Part shown: in pieces, positions 42,252 through 51,130 of the stretch
Numbering within the stretch: position 1 is the stretch's first letter
How the letters are laid out: each line of letters begins with the position of its first letter
Source: Candidatus Accumulibacter sp. 66-26
GTDB lineage: Bacteria; Pseudomonadota; Gammaproteobacteria; Burkholderiales; Rhodocyclaceae
Length of the DNA stretch: 64,000 bases
Reading direction: 5' to 3'
Assembly: GCA_001897745.1 (NCBI GenBank)
Contig: MKUH01000023.1
Location: 124,001 to 188,000, forward strand
Notes under the pieces: generated by a model
Databases searched by the model: none
Told to the model about the DNA's origin: nothing
The model's input: only the letters and a program-made list of their open reading frames with translations
Program-made: the position numbers and the translations under genes

Positions 42252-44825
42252 ATGGAAGTTTCACGCATCCGGGCCCTGCGCGGCCCCAACCTGTGGAGCC
42301 GGCATACCGCCATCGAGGCCATCGTCACCTGCACGCCGGCCGAATGCGAGATCGGCGGCATCGCCGGCTTCGAAGCGCGCCTGCGCGAGCGCTTCCCCGA
42401 AATCGCCCTGCTCCAGCCGGCCGGCCACGACGAAGCCGTCTCCATGGCGCACGCGCTGGAATTCGCCACGCTCGGCCTGCAGGCGCAGGCCGGCTGCCCG
42501 GTGACCTTCAGCCGCTCGGCGCAGACGCTCGAGGCCGGCGTCTTCCAGGTCGTCGTCGAATACAGCGAAGAAGAGGTCGGCCGCCTCGCGCTCGAACTCG
42601 CCGAACAGCTGTGCCAGGCCGCCGCCGCCGACACCCCCTTCGATCTGGCCGACGCCCTGCATCGCCTGCGCGAGCTCGACGAGGACGTGCGCCTCGGCCC
42701 CTCGACCGGCTCCATCGTGTGGGCCGCCGTGGCGCGCAACGTTCCCTACCGCCGCCTGACGCAGGGCAGCATGGTGCAGTTCGGCTGGGGCAGCAAGCAG
42801 CGCCGCATCCAGGCCGCCGAAACCGACCTGACCAGCGCCGTCGCCGAAGCCATCGCGCAGGACAAGGAACTGACCAAGACGCTGCTGCACGCCGCCGGCG
42901 TTGCCGTGCCCTTCGGCCGCCCGGTCTCGGACGCCGCGGACGCCTGGGCCGCCGCCACCGAGATCGGCGGCGCCGTCGTCGTCAAGCCGCAGGACGGCAA
43001 CCAGGGCAAGGGCATTTCGGTCAATCTCACGACGCGCGAGCAGGTCGAGGCGGCCTACGCCGCCGCCGCCGAGGTCAGCGACGACGTGCTCGTCGAACGC
43101 TTCCTGCCTGGCCACGACTACCGCGTGCTGGTCGTCGGCAACAAGCTGGTCGCCGCCGCCCGGCGCGACCCGCCGCAGGTGATCGGAGACGGCGTGCATA
43201 CCGTGCGCGAACTCGTCGACATCGTGAATAGCGATCCGCGCCGCGGCACCGGCCACGCCACCTCGCTGACCAAGATCCGCTTCGACGACATCGCCCTCGC
43301 CCGCCTCGCGCTGCAGAACCTCGGCGCCGACTCGGTGCCGGCGCGCGGCCAGCGCGTCGTCCTGCGCAACAACGCCAACCTGTCCACCGGCGGCACGGCG
43401 ACCGACGTCACCGACGACGTGCATCCCGAATTCGCCGCGCAGGCGATCGCCGCCGCGCTCACCGTCGGCCTCGACATCGCCGGCGTCGACATCGTCTGCG
43501 ACAGCATCCTGCGCCCGCTCGCCGAGCAGGGCGGCGGCATCGTCGAAGTGAACGCCGCGCCGGGCCTGCGCATGCACCTGCAGCCCTCGTTCGGCAAGGG
43601 ACGCGCGGTCGGCGAAGCAATCGTCGACAACATGTTCGCGCCCGGCGAAGACGGCCGCATCCCGGTCGTCGCGGTCGCCGGCACCAATGGCAAGACGACC
43701 ACCGTGCGCCTGATCGCCAGCATCTTCGGCGAGAACGGCCAGCGCGTCGGGATGACCAGCACCGACGGCGTCTACATCGAAGGCCGGCGCATCGACACCG
43801 GCGACTGCAGCGGCCCGAAGAGCGCGCGCAACGTCCTGCTGCACCCCGACGTCGACGCCGCCGTCTTCGAAACGGCGCGCGGCGGCGTGCTGCGCGAGGG
43901 CCTCGGCTTCGACCGCTGCAACGTCGCCGTCGTCACCAACATCGGCAAGGGCGACCACCTCGGCCTCTCCTACATCAGCACCGTCGAGGACCTCGCGGTG
44001 GTCAAGCGCGTCATCGTGCAGAACGTGACGCCGAAGACCGGCACCGCCGTGCTCAACGCCGCCGACCCGATGGTTGTCGCCATGGCGCACGCCTGCCCCG
44101 GGCAGATCATCTTCTTCGCCCGCGACCCGAACCTGCCGACCATGGCCATGCACCGCGCGCAGGGCAAGCGCGTCGTCTACCTCGACGGCGACGCCATCGT
44201 CGCCTGCGAAGGCAGCTTCGAGGAGCGCATCGCGCTCGTCGACATCCCGGTCACCGGGCGCGGCACGATCGGCTTCCAGATCGAGAACGCGATGGCCGCG
44301 ACCGGCGCCGGCTGGGCGCTCGGCCTGCCCTGGGCGACGATCCGCGCCGGCCTCGCCGGCTTCGTGAACGACGCGCAGAGCGCGCCCGGCCGCTTCAACC
44401 TGTTCGACTATCGCGGCGCCACCCTGATCGCCGACTACGGCCATAACCCGGACGCCATCCTGGCACTGGTCAACGCCATCGACGGCATGCCGGCGAAAAA
44501 GCGCGCGGTCGTCATCAGCGGCGCCGGCGACCGGCGCGACCAGGACATCCGCGAGCAGACCGAAATCCTCGGCGACGCCTTCGACGAGGTCGTGCTCTAC
44601 CAGGACCAGTGCCAGCGCGGCCGCGCCGACGGCGAAGTGATCGCCCTGCTGCGCGACGGCCTGAAGAACGCCAAGCGCACGCGGCACGTGCAAGAGATCA
44701 ACGGCGAGTTCCTGGCCATCGACACCGCCCTGCAAGGCCTGCAGGCCGGCGACCTGTGCCTGATCCTGATCGATCAGGTCGAAGAGGCGCTGGCGCACAT
44801 CGCCCGGCGCGCCGCCGGCGACTGA
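42252..44825 (+). CDS. cphA: Cyanophycin synthetase, full length
   Basis: An 857-residue ATP-dependent ligase that makes cyanophycin, a polyaspartate backbone with arginine side chains used as nitrogen store. Start is the ATG at 42252 (MEVSRIRALRGPNLWSRH). Domains are N-terminal, ATP-grasp ('GGAVVVKPQDGNQGKGISVNL', quoted in part) and a complete Mur-ligase domain with P-loop 'VAGTNGKTTTV' near residue 476. The C-terminal lobe contains 'IADYGHNPDAILALVNAID' and 'VISGAGDRRDQDI'. It follows cphA' by 61 bases and ends at a strong terminator. No cyanophycinase gene is seen in the window. Confidence 0.94.
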   Translation: MEVSRIRALRGPNLWSRHTAIEAIVTCTPAECEIGGIAGFEARLRERFPEIALLQPAGHDEAVSMAHALEFATLGLQAQAGCPVTFSRSAQTLEAGVFQVVVEYSEEEVGRLALELAEQLCQAAAADTPFDLADALHRLRELDEDVRLGPSTGSIVWAAVARNVPYRRLTQGSMVQFGWGSKQRRIQAAETDLTSAVAEAIAQDKELTKTLLHAAGVAVPFGRPVSDAADAWAAATEIGGAVVVKPQDGNQGKGISVNLTTREQVEAAYAAAAEVSDDVLVERFLPGHDYRVLVVGNKLVAAARRDPPQVIGDGVHTVRELVDIVNSDPRRGTGHATSLTKIRFDDIALARLALQNLGADSVPARGQRVVLRNNANLSTGGTATDVTDDVHPEFAAQAIAAALTVGLDIAGVDIVCDSILRPLAEQGGGIVEVNAAPGLRMHLQPSFGKGRAVGEAIVDNMFAPGEDGRIPVVAVAGTNGKTTTVRLIASIFGENGQRVGMTSTDGVYIEGRRIDTGDCSGPKSARNVLLHPDVDAAVFETARGGVLREGLGFDRCNVAVVTNIGKGDHLGLSYISTVEDLAVVKRVIVQNVTPKTGTAVLNAADPMVVAMAHACPGQIIFFARDPNLPTMAMHRAQGKRVVYLDGDAIVACEGSFEERIALVDIPVTGRGTIGFQIENAMAATGAGWALGLPWATIRAGLAGFVNDAQSAPGRFNLFDYRGATLIADYGHNPDAILALVNAIDGMPAKKRAVVISGAGDRRDQDIREQTEILGDAFDEVVLYQDQCQRGRADGEVIALLRDGLKNAKRTRHVQEINGEFLAIDTALQGLQAGDLCLILIDQVEEALAHIARRAAGD

Positions 44826-44844
44826 ACGGCCTTCGCGCCAAACG

Positions 44845-44875
44845 AAAGCCCCGGCCGTGCGCCGGGGCTTTTTTA
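44845..44875 (+). terminator. Intrinsic terminator after cphA
   Basis: AAGCCCCGGC (44846-44855) pairs with GCCGGGGCTT (44861-44870), followed by TTTTATT. It lies 20 bases past the cphA stop. Confidence 0.9.
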
Positions 44876-45109
44876 TTGCGCATCTGCCGCGGCAGGAAGC
44901 GCCCGGCAACACCGGCCCGCGCATCGGCACGGCCGGCGTCGTTGGCACCGGCGCATCCATGCTTTTGCAGAACCCCCAAGCCCCCGGCACTTCCGCCCGT
45001 GAACTGAATTTCGGCGGAAACCTGCCGTTATCGATATGACAGGTGCGGAGCCCCGCTGCATTTCGGCAGCGTCCGCAAAAACGCAACGGAAGAACCGCGG
45101 GGATTCCTA

Positions 45110-46453
45110 TTGAAAGACGTATCGCGTAACGCAGAAATTTCCGACTTCTCGCTGACGCCCTGCACCGGCACCTTCCGCCACCCGGGCATCGAAGCCGAGT
45201 TCCAGCGGCATCGCCTGGCACGAACGCAGCGCCAGCTCCGCATCACCTTGTGTTTCGGGGCGTTCTTCGAGCTCGCCTTCTGGCTGACCGACCTCGCCGC
45301 GCTCGGCTACAACGCCACCACGCAGCTTCTGCTGCTGGCGCGCCTGCTGGTCGCGCTGAGCGTCGCCGTCGGCCTCTATCTGGTCGCCCACAATCCGCTT
45401 TCGACCGCGCTGCCCCGGTATGCGGCGACGGCGGCGGAAATCGTCGCCTTCTCCACCTTCATGCTCGTCATCGCGCACCGGCCCGCCGAAATCCACTGGC
45501 ACGGCATGTCGATGAGCATCATGTTGCTCGTGGTCTACCTCTTCATCCCGAACGCCGTCCTGAACGCCACCGCGGTCGCGCTGGCGGCGACTCTCGCGTT
45601 CGTCCTGCTGGCTCTGGAAATCGGCACTATGAACGCCTCCGACATGGTGACCCTGATCCTGTCGCTGATTTTCACGAACGCTTTCGGCAGTCTGGCCGCG
45701 TATCGCCACGAACGCCTTTCCCGCCAGGAATTCCAGGCGCAGGCGGTCGTTCGCGGGGCATTGGCGACGCAGCGCCAGTTCGTTTCGATGCTGTCGCACG
45801 AATTCCGCGCCCCCCTGGCCATCATCGACACCACCGCGCAACGCCTCGGCAGCAAGCTGGAACTGCAGCAGCCGGAATGGGCGGCGCGGCTGGCGAAGAT
45901 TCGCCGCGCCACGACGCGTCTGCTTTCCCTGCTCGACAACTGTCTGACCGAGGACCGGCTCGTCGCCTCCGATCTCGTCCTGCACGCCGCGCCCGTCGAC
46001 CTGCGCGAATCGCTTCTGCAAAGCTACGGCGACAAGGGCGCGCAATCTTCCCCGCGCATCCGCCTGATCCTGCCCGAAACGCCGCTCTGGGCCCATTGCG
46101 ACCGGCACCTGCTCGACATCGCGCTCTCCAACCTGGTCGGCAACGCGCTCAAGTATTCGCCGGAGGACTCCACGGTGACCGTCCGCTTGCAGGCCGACGC
46201 GCTCCCCGGCAAGATCGCGGTCCGGGTCGAAGACCGGGGGCCGGGCGTGGCGCCCGCCGACCGCGAGCGGATCTTCGACAAGTTCTTCCGCAGCGCGGCG
46301 GACCAGCGCGTTCCCGGCGCCGGACTCGGCCTGCACCTGGCCCGCGATCTCGCCCGGCGCCACGGCGGCGACGTCACGCTGGAGCCGGAAGACGCCCGCC
46401 CCGGCGCCGTCTTCACGCTGAGCCTGCCGCTGACGGCCCCCGCAAGCGCCTGA
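45110..46453 (+). CDS. Membrane sensor histidine kinase (orphan)
   Basis: A 447-residue kinase with a TTG start (ribosome site GGGGA). About six membrane helices at residues 45-205 form the sensor, with almost no periplasmic domain, so an intramembrane signal is likely. The H-box is 'FVSMLSHEFRAPLA' with phospho-acceptor His230. The N-box is 'ALSNLVGNALKYSP', and 'VEDRGPGVAPADRERIFDKFFR' and 'GAGLGLHLARDLARRHGG' complete the HATPase domain (quoted in part). No response regulator gene adjoins it. The signal and partner are unknown. Confidence 0.88.
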   Translation: MKDVSRNAEISDFSLTPCTGTFRHPGIEAEFQRHRLARTQRQLRITLCFGAFFELAFWLTDLAALGYNATTQLLLLARLLVALSVAVGLYLVAHNPLSTALPRYAATAAEIVAFSTFMLVIAHRPAEIHWHGMSMSIMLLVVYLFIPNAVLNATAVALAATLAFVLLALEIGTMNASDMVTLILSLIFTNAFGSLAAYRHERLSRQEFQAQAVVRGALATQRQFVSMLSHEFRAPLAIIDTTAQRLGSKLELQQPEWAARLAKIRRATTRLLSLLDNCLTEDRLVASDLVLHAAPVDLRESLLQSYGDKGAQSSPRIRLILPETPLWAHCDRHLLDIALSNLVGNALKYSPEDSTVTVRLQADALPGKIAVRVEDRGPGVAPADRERIFDKFFRSAADQRVPGAGLGLHLARDLARRHGGDVTLEPEDARPGAVFTLSLPLTAPASA

Positions 46454-46682
46454 CGCGCCTCCGGGCGCATACCTTGCGCAGGTCGCGGGAAATACCCGCC
46501 GAAGCGGCCGTCGCCGCCCCGGGCGTTTCCTGCGGGCCGGCGCCCGCCGCGTTCATGCCAAACGATTGACATCGCGCGGCTCCGCCCTACAATCCGGAAG
46601 CCCCCGCGGCCGCTCCGGCAAGCGCCGGAAGCCCGAAAACGCCCGCATCTCCACCGACAAGCGCCACCCAACCGGAACGACC

Positions 46683-47717
46683 ATGGAACTGAATCGCAGC
46701 ACGCTCAAGGAAGCCGTCGAGCACGGTCTGGTCAGCGACGAGCAGGCCGAACGCCTGTGGGAATTCCTCCAGATGCGCGGGATGAACACGCCGGCCTTCC
46801 GCTTCACGCACATCCTCTACTACCTCGGCGGGCTGATCGCCATCGGCGCGATGAGCCTGTTCATGACCCTGGGCTGGGAGCGCTTCGGCGGCTGGGGGCT
46901 GTTCTCCATCGCCCTCGTCTACGCGGCGGCCGGACTGTGGCTCACCGAGTTCCTTCTCAAGCGCCTGCGCCAGCCGATTCCCGCCGGCATCACGGCGGTC
47001 TTCGTCGTCGCGCTGACGCCGCTGGCGGTCTATGGACTGCAGCTTGCCCTGGGCTGGTGGGCCGATGGCCGGGTCTATCGCGACTACCATGCCTACATCG
47101 ACTGGCGCTGGATGTTCATGGAACTGGCTACGCTCGCCGCCGGCGCCGCGATGCTCTGGCGCTATCCCCTGCCCTTCCTCGTCATGCCGCTTGCCGCGAC
47201 GCTCTGGTACATGAGCATGGACCTGACGCCCTTCCTCTTCGGCGCGGCGGACGCGACCTGGGAACTCAGGCGCCTCGTTTCCCTGTGGTTCGGCCTGCTC
47301 ATCGCGCTGCTCGCCTTCTGGGTCGACGTCCGCAGCAGGCACGACAAGGACTATGCGTTCTGGCTCTATCTTTTCGGCGTCGTCGCGTTCTGGGGCGGCC
47401 TGTCCACGATGAACTCGGACAGCGAACTGAGCAAGTTCCTCTACCTCTGCATCAACCTCCTGATGATCGTCGTCGGCGCAACGCTCGCGCGGCGCGTCTT
47501 CGCCGTCTTCGGCGGGCTGGGCGCGGCGGGCTACGTCGGCCACCTCGCGCACGGCGTCTTCAAGGACAGCCTGATCTTCCCCTTCGTCCTCACCGCCATC
47601 GGCCTCGGCGTCATCTACGCCGGCATCGTCTGGCAACGCCACGAGAAAGCCATCACCGCGCGCCTGCGGAACCTGCTGCCGCCGCCGCTGCGGGAACTCG
47701 TGGCGCGCCGGCACTGA
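46683..47717 (+). CDS. DUF2157-like polytopic membrane protein
   Basis: A 344-residue protein. A cytoplasmic N-terminus (MELNRSTLKEAVEHGLVSDEQAERLWEFL) resembles the DUF2157 helical head, followed by about nine hydrophobic helices ('ILYYLGGLIAIGAMSLFMTLGW', quoted in part, and later segments). Starting at the ATG at 46683 avoids a 39-residue Arg-rich extension that does not look real. The end 'RLRNLLPPPLRELVARRH' is basic and cytoplasmic. Function is unknown, and neighbours give no clue. Confidence 0.7.
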   Translation: MELNRSTLKEAVEHGLVSDEQAERLWEFLQMRGMNTPAFRFTHILYYLGGLIAIGAMSLFMTLGWERFGGWGLFSIALVYAAAGLWLTEFLLKRLRQPIPAGITAVFVVALTPLAVYGLQLALGWWADGRVYRDYHAYIDWRWMFMELATLAAGAAMLWRYPLPFLVMPLAATLWYMSMDLTPFLFGAADATWELRRLVSLWFGLLIALLAFWVDVRSRHDKDYAFWLYLFGVVAFWGGLSTMNSDSELSKFLYLCINLLMIVVGATLARRVFAVFGGLGAAGYVGHLAHGVFKDSLIFPFVLTAIGLGVIYAGIVWQRHEKAITARLRNLLPPPLRELVARRH

Positions 47718-47867
47718 TCGGCGCATCCGCTTCCGCGGCGGATCGCGCCGCGCGTTCCGCCGCGCCCGCGATCCGCCGGCCGGGACATCTTTCAACGACC
47801 GACGCCATACCCCTTCGGGGAATATGTTATACAAGTGGCTATTTCCTACTGTAGGACCATTTCAGAA

Positions 47868-48554
47868 ATGCGCACGCAAGAGAACCCCGTTGTATTCGGT
47901 ACCGAAGACCTGCTGACGAGCCTGTGCAATTCCGTGAGCAAGGTCCTCACGCTCGCGACCCAGAGCCAGATCCACTACTCCGGCATGGTGCAGCGGATCA
48001 CCAAGACCTGCCTGAAGCCGGACATCGGCTGCTTCGTCCTGTTCGACGGCGGCTTCTCCGGCCTCGTGGTCATCAACTTCTCGTCGCAGGCGGCGATGGA
48101 ACTGTACGAGAGCTACATGCTGAACATGGGCATGGCCAAGGACGGGCTGGCCGCCTCGCACACCTCGGACGAGGTCAGCAACGTCATGGGCGAGCTGATG
48201 AACCAGATCGTCGGCGACTTCACCGGCAAGGTGGCGCGCGAACTGCAGACCCACATCACGCAGAACCAGCCGAAGATGCTGGTCCTCAACAAGCAGGTGA
48301 TGCTCAGCGTCGATACCCACCTCGACCAGCCCGAAGCCCGCCGCGTAACCTTCTACACCGGCCGCAACAACATCTTCTACCTCGAACTGGCGATCGACCG
48401 CACCGAGTTCATCAAGCTCTACGACTTCGAACCGAACGAAGCGCCCGACCCCGACGAACTGATCGCCCAGGCCGGCGGTGCGAAACCGGCGCCCGCGCCG
48501 CAGGCGCCAAAGGCGAGCGACCACGACGATCTGCTCGCCTCGCTCGGCATGTGA
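47868..48554 (+). CDS. DUF3334 family protein (CheX-like)
   Basis: A 228-residue soluble protein starting at the ATG 47868 (MRTQENPVVFGTEDLLTSLCN). 'SDEVSNVMGELMNQIVGDFTGKV' resembles the CheX/CheC phosphatase helix, in which E and N residues act on phospho-aspartate. 'CFVLFDGGFSGLVVINFSS' is a conserved strand pair. The C-terminus is an Ala/Pro linker followed by the acidic 'DHDDLLASLGM', a FliN/FliM-type docking tail. A link to chemotaxis or phospho-signalling is likely by family; no chemotaxis genes are near. Confidence 0.8.
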   Translation: MRTQENPVVFGTEDLLTSLCNSVSKVLTLATQSQIHYSGMVQRITKTCLKPDIGCFVLFDGGFSGLVVINFSSQAAMELYESYMLNMGMAKDGLAASHTSDEVSNVMGELMNQIVGDFTGKVARELQTHITQNQPKMLVLNKQVMLSVDTHLDQPEARRVTFYTGRNNIFYLELAIDRTEFIKLYDFEPNEAPDPDELIAQAGGAKPAPAPQAPKASDHDDLLASLGM

Positions 48555-48606
48555 GGCGCGGCATCCGTCCGGCCACGCGCCGAGCCGCTGGCGGCTGATC
48601 GCTGGC

Positions 48607-48639
48607 GGCAAGCGGCAAGCGGCAAGCGGCAAGCGGCAA
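48607..48639 (+). repeat. 7-bp tandem repeat (GGCAAGC)
   Basis: Four perfect copies of GGCAAGC at 48607-48634 are followed by a partial fifth. They lie in the 140-base gap between the DUF3334 gene and the czcI-like gene, about 55 bases upstream of the latter start. Confidence 0.85.
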
Positions 48640-48694
48640 AGCATTTTCCCTCCGGGCTGGAGAATCCGCCGCTTCGCTGCTAGAATTCCCGCCC

Positions 48695-49057
48695 ATGCGC
48701 CGCTGGCTTGCCACCCTCCTTCTCGTTCTGCTGCCGTTCCAGTTCTCCTGGGCGGCGGTGGGCGGCTATTGCCAGCACGAGACGGGCGCGGCGGCCAAGC
48801 ACTTCGGGCACCACAACCACCAGCACGAAACCCATCCCGGCGACGCCGGCGAGCACGAGACGCCCAAGGGGAACGTCCTCGGCGCCGTCGACAGCGACTG
48901 CTCGGCCTGCCACGCCGCCAGCGTCGCCGCGCTCCCGGACTTCGCCGCGCTGCCGGCCCTCGCCGCGAGCTCCTTCGCAATTCCCTGGTTCCCCGCCAGC
49001 CCCGCCGCGCCGCCCGACGCCCAGCCCGAACGCCCCAACTGGATCGACCTCGCCTGA
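48695..49057 (+). CDS. CzcI-like His-rich periplasmic protein
   Basis: A 120-residue protein with a signal peptide (MRRWLATLLLVLLPFQFSWAA). 'YCQHETGAAAKHFGHHNHQHETH' (quoted in part: KHFGHHNHQHETH) follows, a His-rich metal-binding segment, then a Cys pair in 'DSDCSACHAAS'. This matches CzcI-family proteins found at the head of czcCBA operons, where they are thought to modulate metal response. The CxxC-H pattern resembles heme-binding CXXCH, but the family context favours metal binding. It leads the efflux operon. Confidence 0.78.
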   Translation: MRRWLATLLLVLLPFQFSWAAVGGYCQHETGAAAKHFGHHNHQHETHPGDAGEHETPKGNVLGAVDSDCSACHAASVAALPDFAALPALAASSFAIPWFPASPAAPPDAQPERPNWIDLA

Positions 49058-49241
49058 TCGGCGGGGCGATCCGCGTTTGCTGCACTTTCCGCTGCGTTTT
49101 CTGCACTCCCGGAATTTCTCGCGCATCCCTTCCGTAACCGTGGCGGCCTGAGCCGCCCGGCTACCGACGCAACGCTGCCGGCCTCCGGCCGTGCGTCACC
49201 CCGCCGATTCCCCGTGTCCCCTTCGATCACTGGAGAATCGG

Positions 49242-50561
49242 ATGTCCCGCATCCCGCATGAACCGCAACACCCGAACACCCCGCGCACGCCCCGCGCGGC
49301 GTGGCGCGCCTTGCGTTGCGCCCTGCTTTGCCCGCTCCTGGCCTGGGCGCCCGCCGCCCTGGCGCAGCCGCCGGCCGCCGCCGGCGCGCCGGCCAGCCTG
49401 AAACAGGCCTTCAACGCCGCCTGGGCGCGCCAGCCCGAAGCCCGCTCGCTCGCCCTGCGGCGCGACGCCGCCGCCGCCCGCCGCCAGATCGCCGAGCAGT
49501 GGATCGCCGGCGCGCCGTCGCTCGAACTGTCCGACAAATCCGACCGGCTCGCCAAGAACCAGGGCAGCCGCGAGGTCGTCGCCGGCCTCAGCGTGCGCCT
49601 GTGGCTGCCCGACGAGCGCGCGCGCAGCGCGGCGCTGGCCGACGCCGAAGGCGCCGCCGTCGACAGCCGCGCCTCGGCCGCGCAGCTGCGCACCGCCGCC
49701 GCCGTGCGCGACGCCTGGTGGGACTGGCAGCGCGCGCGCAGCGAACGGACGCTGGCGCAGGCCCGCCTGGACAACGCCCAGCGCCTCGCCGCCGACGTCG
49801 CCAAACGCGTCGCGGCCGGCGACCTCGCGCGCGCCGACCAGCATCAGGCCGCCGGCGCCGCAGCCGGCGCCGAGGCCGCGCTGGCCGAAAGCGCCAGCGC
49901 CCTGGCCGCCGCCGCGCAGCGCTTGCGCGGCCTGACCGGAATGCTGCCGGACGCCGCCGCGGCCGAGCGCATCGCGCCAGCCATGCTGCCGACGCCGCCC
50001 GCCGAGCGCCCGGCGCCCGACGCCGGCCACCCGGCGCTGCGCGAACTCTCCGACCGAGCCGAGCTGGCGCGCCGCGCCGCCGATCTGGCGAACGCCCAGA
50101 CGCGCGACAACCCCGAGCTGCTGCTCGCCACCACGCGCGACCGCGGCAACTTCGCCGACGCGGCGCAGCAGACCTTCACCTTCGGCGTGCGCATTCCCTT
50201 CGGCTCCGAAAGCCGCTACCGCGCGCGGGTCGGCCAGGCCCGCGCCGAGGCGCTCGAAAGCGAGGAACTGCTGCGCCTAGAACAGGACAGGCTGGCCGCC
50301 GAGCTGGACGCCGCGCGCGCGCGCGTCGCCGCGACGCAAACGCAGCTGCAGGCCGCCGATAAACGCGCCGAGCTGGCCCGCGAGGCGCGCGGCTTCTTCG
50401 AAAAATCCTTCCGCCTGGGCGAAACCGACCTGCCGACCCGGCTGCGCATCGAACTCGAAGCCTTCGAGGCCGAGCGCCAGGCGACCCGCGTCCGGATCGA
50501 TCTGGCCGCCGCCGTTTCCGCCCTGCGTCAGGCCCTCGGCCTGCTCCCCGAACAGCAATGA
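49242..50561 (+). CDS. czcC: CzcC-like outer-membrane efflux protein (TolC family)
   Basis: A 439-residue outer-membrane factor. The ATG at 49242 has TGGAG before it and gives a signal peptide ending 'APAALAQPP'. Two TolC-type repeats rich in Ala form the long helices ('LRTAAAVRDAWWDWQRARSERTLAQARL', quoted in part). 'FTFGVRIPFGSESRYRARVG' is the repeat strand typical of CzcC. It forms the outer-membrane exit duct for the RND pump encoded downstream. It is 11 bases upstream of the next gene. Confidence 0.87.
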   Translation: MSRIPHEPQHPNTPRTPRAAWRALRCALLCPLLAWAPAALAQPPAAAGAPASLKQAFNAAWARQPEARSLALRRDAAAARRQIAEQWIAGAPSLELSDKSDRLAKNQGSREVVAGLSVRLWLPDERARSAALADAEGAAVDSRASAAQLRTAAAVRDAWWDWQRARSERTLAQARLDNAQRLAADVAKRVAAGDLARADQHQAAGAAAGAEAALAESASALAAAAQRLRGLTGMLPDAAAAERIAPAMLPTPPAERPAPDAGHPALRELSDRAELARRAADLANAQTRDNPELLLATTRDRGNFADAAQQTFTFGVRIPFGSESRYRARVGQARAEALESEELLRLEQDRLAAELDAARARVAATQTQLQAADKRAELAREARGFFEKSFRLGETDLPTRLRIELEAFEAERQATRVRIDLAAAVSALRQALGLLPEQQ

Positions 50562-50572
50562 GGAACCCACAC

Positions 50573-51130
50573 ATGAGCACCCGCCTCCCCCTGCGCGCCC
50601 TCGGCTGCGCCTTCTGGCTCGCCGCCTGCGCGGCGCCGGCCCTCGCCGGCGACGACCATGGCCACGACAGCGCGCCGGCCGCCACCGGCACCGTTCTGCC
50701 GCGCTTCGCCATCGCTTCCGACGCCTTCGAGCTGGTCGGCGTCGTCGACGACCGGCGCATCGACCTCTACCTCGACCATTTCGCCGACGGCAGCCCGGTC
50801 GGCGACGCGCGCCTCGAACTCGAAGTGGACGGCCGCAGCGTTCCCGTCAGCGCCCACGGCGCCGGCCAATTCGAAGGCCGGCTGGAGACGGCGCTCGCGC
50901 CGGGCGTCCTCTCCGTCGCGGCGACCGTCGTCGCCGGCGCGACGAGCGACCTGCTCGCCGGCGAGCTAGACATTCACGACGACGCCCACGCCGACGCCGC
51001 CGCGCCGGGCGCCCACGGTCCGCTGCGCTACGCCGCCTGGCTGGCCGCCGGCGGCGGCGGGCTGCTCCTGTTCGCCGCCCTGCGCCGCCGGCGCCAGGCG
51101 CACGCCCGGATCGGCGGAGGTGCAGCATGA
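50573..51130 (+). CDS. Efflux-associated membrane-anchored periplasmic protein
   Basis: A 185-residue protein. The ATG at 50573 (GAGGAAC before it) gives a signal peptide with 'LGCAFWLAACAAPALA'. 'GDDHGHDS' offers His ligands at the mature N-terminus. The middle is a beta-rich Ig-like domain ('DRRIDLYLDHFADGSPVGDARLELEV', quoted in part) like FixH/YtkA-type domains. The C-terminus has a membrane helix 'AAWLAAGGGGLLLFAAL' and a basic tail. It overlaps czcB by four bases (ATGA). The precise family is uncertain; it is probably an accessory of the pump. Confidence 0.65.
   Translation: MSTRLPLRALGCAFWLAACAAPALAGDDHGHDSAPAATGTVLPRFAIASDAFELVGVVDDRRIDLYLDHFADGSPVGDARLELEVDGRSVPVSAHGAGQFEGRLETALAPGVLSVAATVVAGATSDLLAGELDIHDDAHADAAAPGAHGPLRYAAWLAAGGGGLLLFAALRRRRQAHARIGGGAA

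Noticed and set aside
42190-42252. cphA' as a frameshifted pseudogene of a full-length synthetase
   Set aside because: The bases after its stop encode nothing like the missing C-terminal lobe, and the next gene begins normally 61 bases on.
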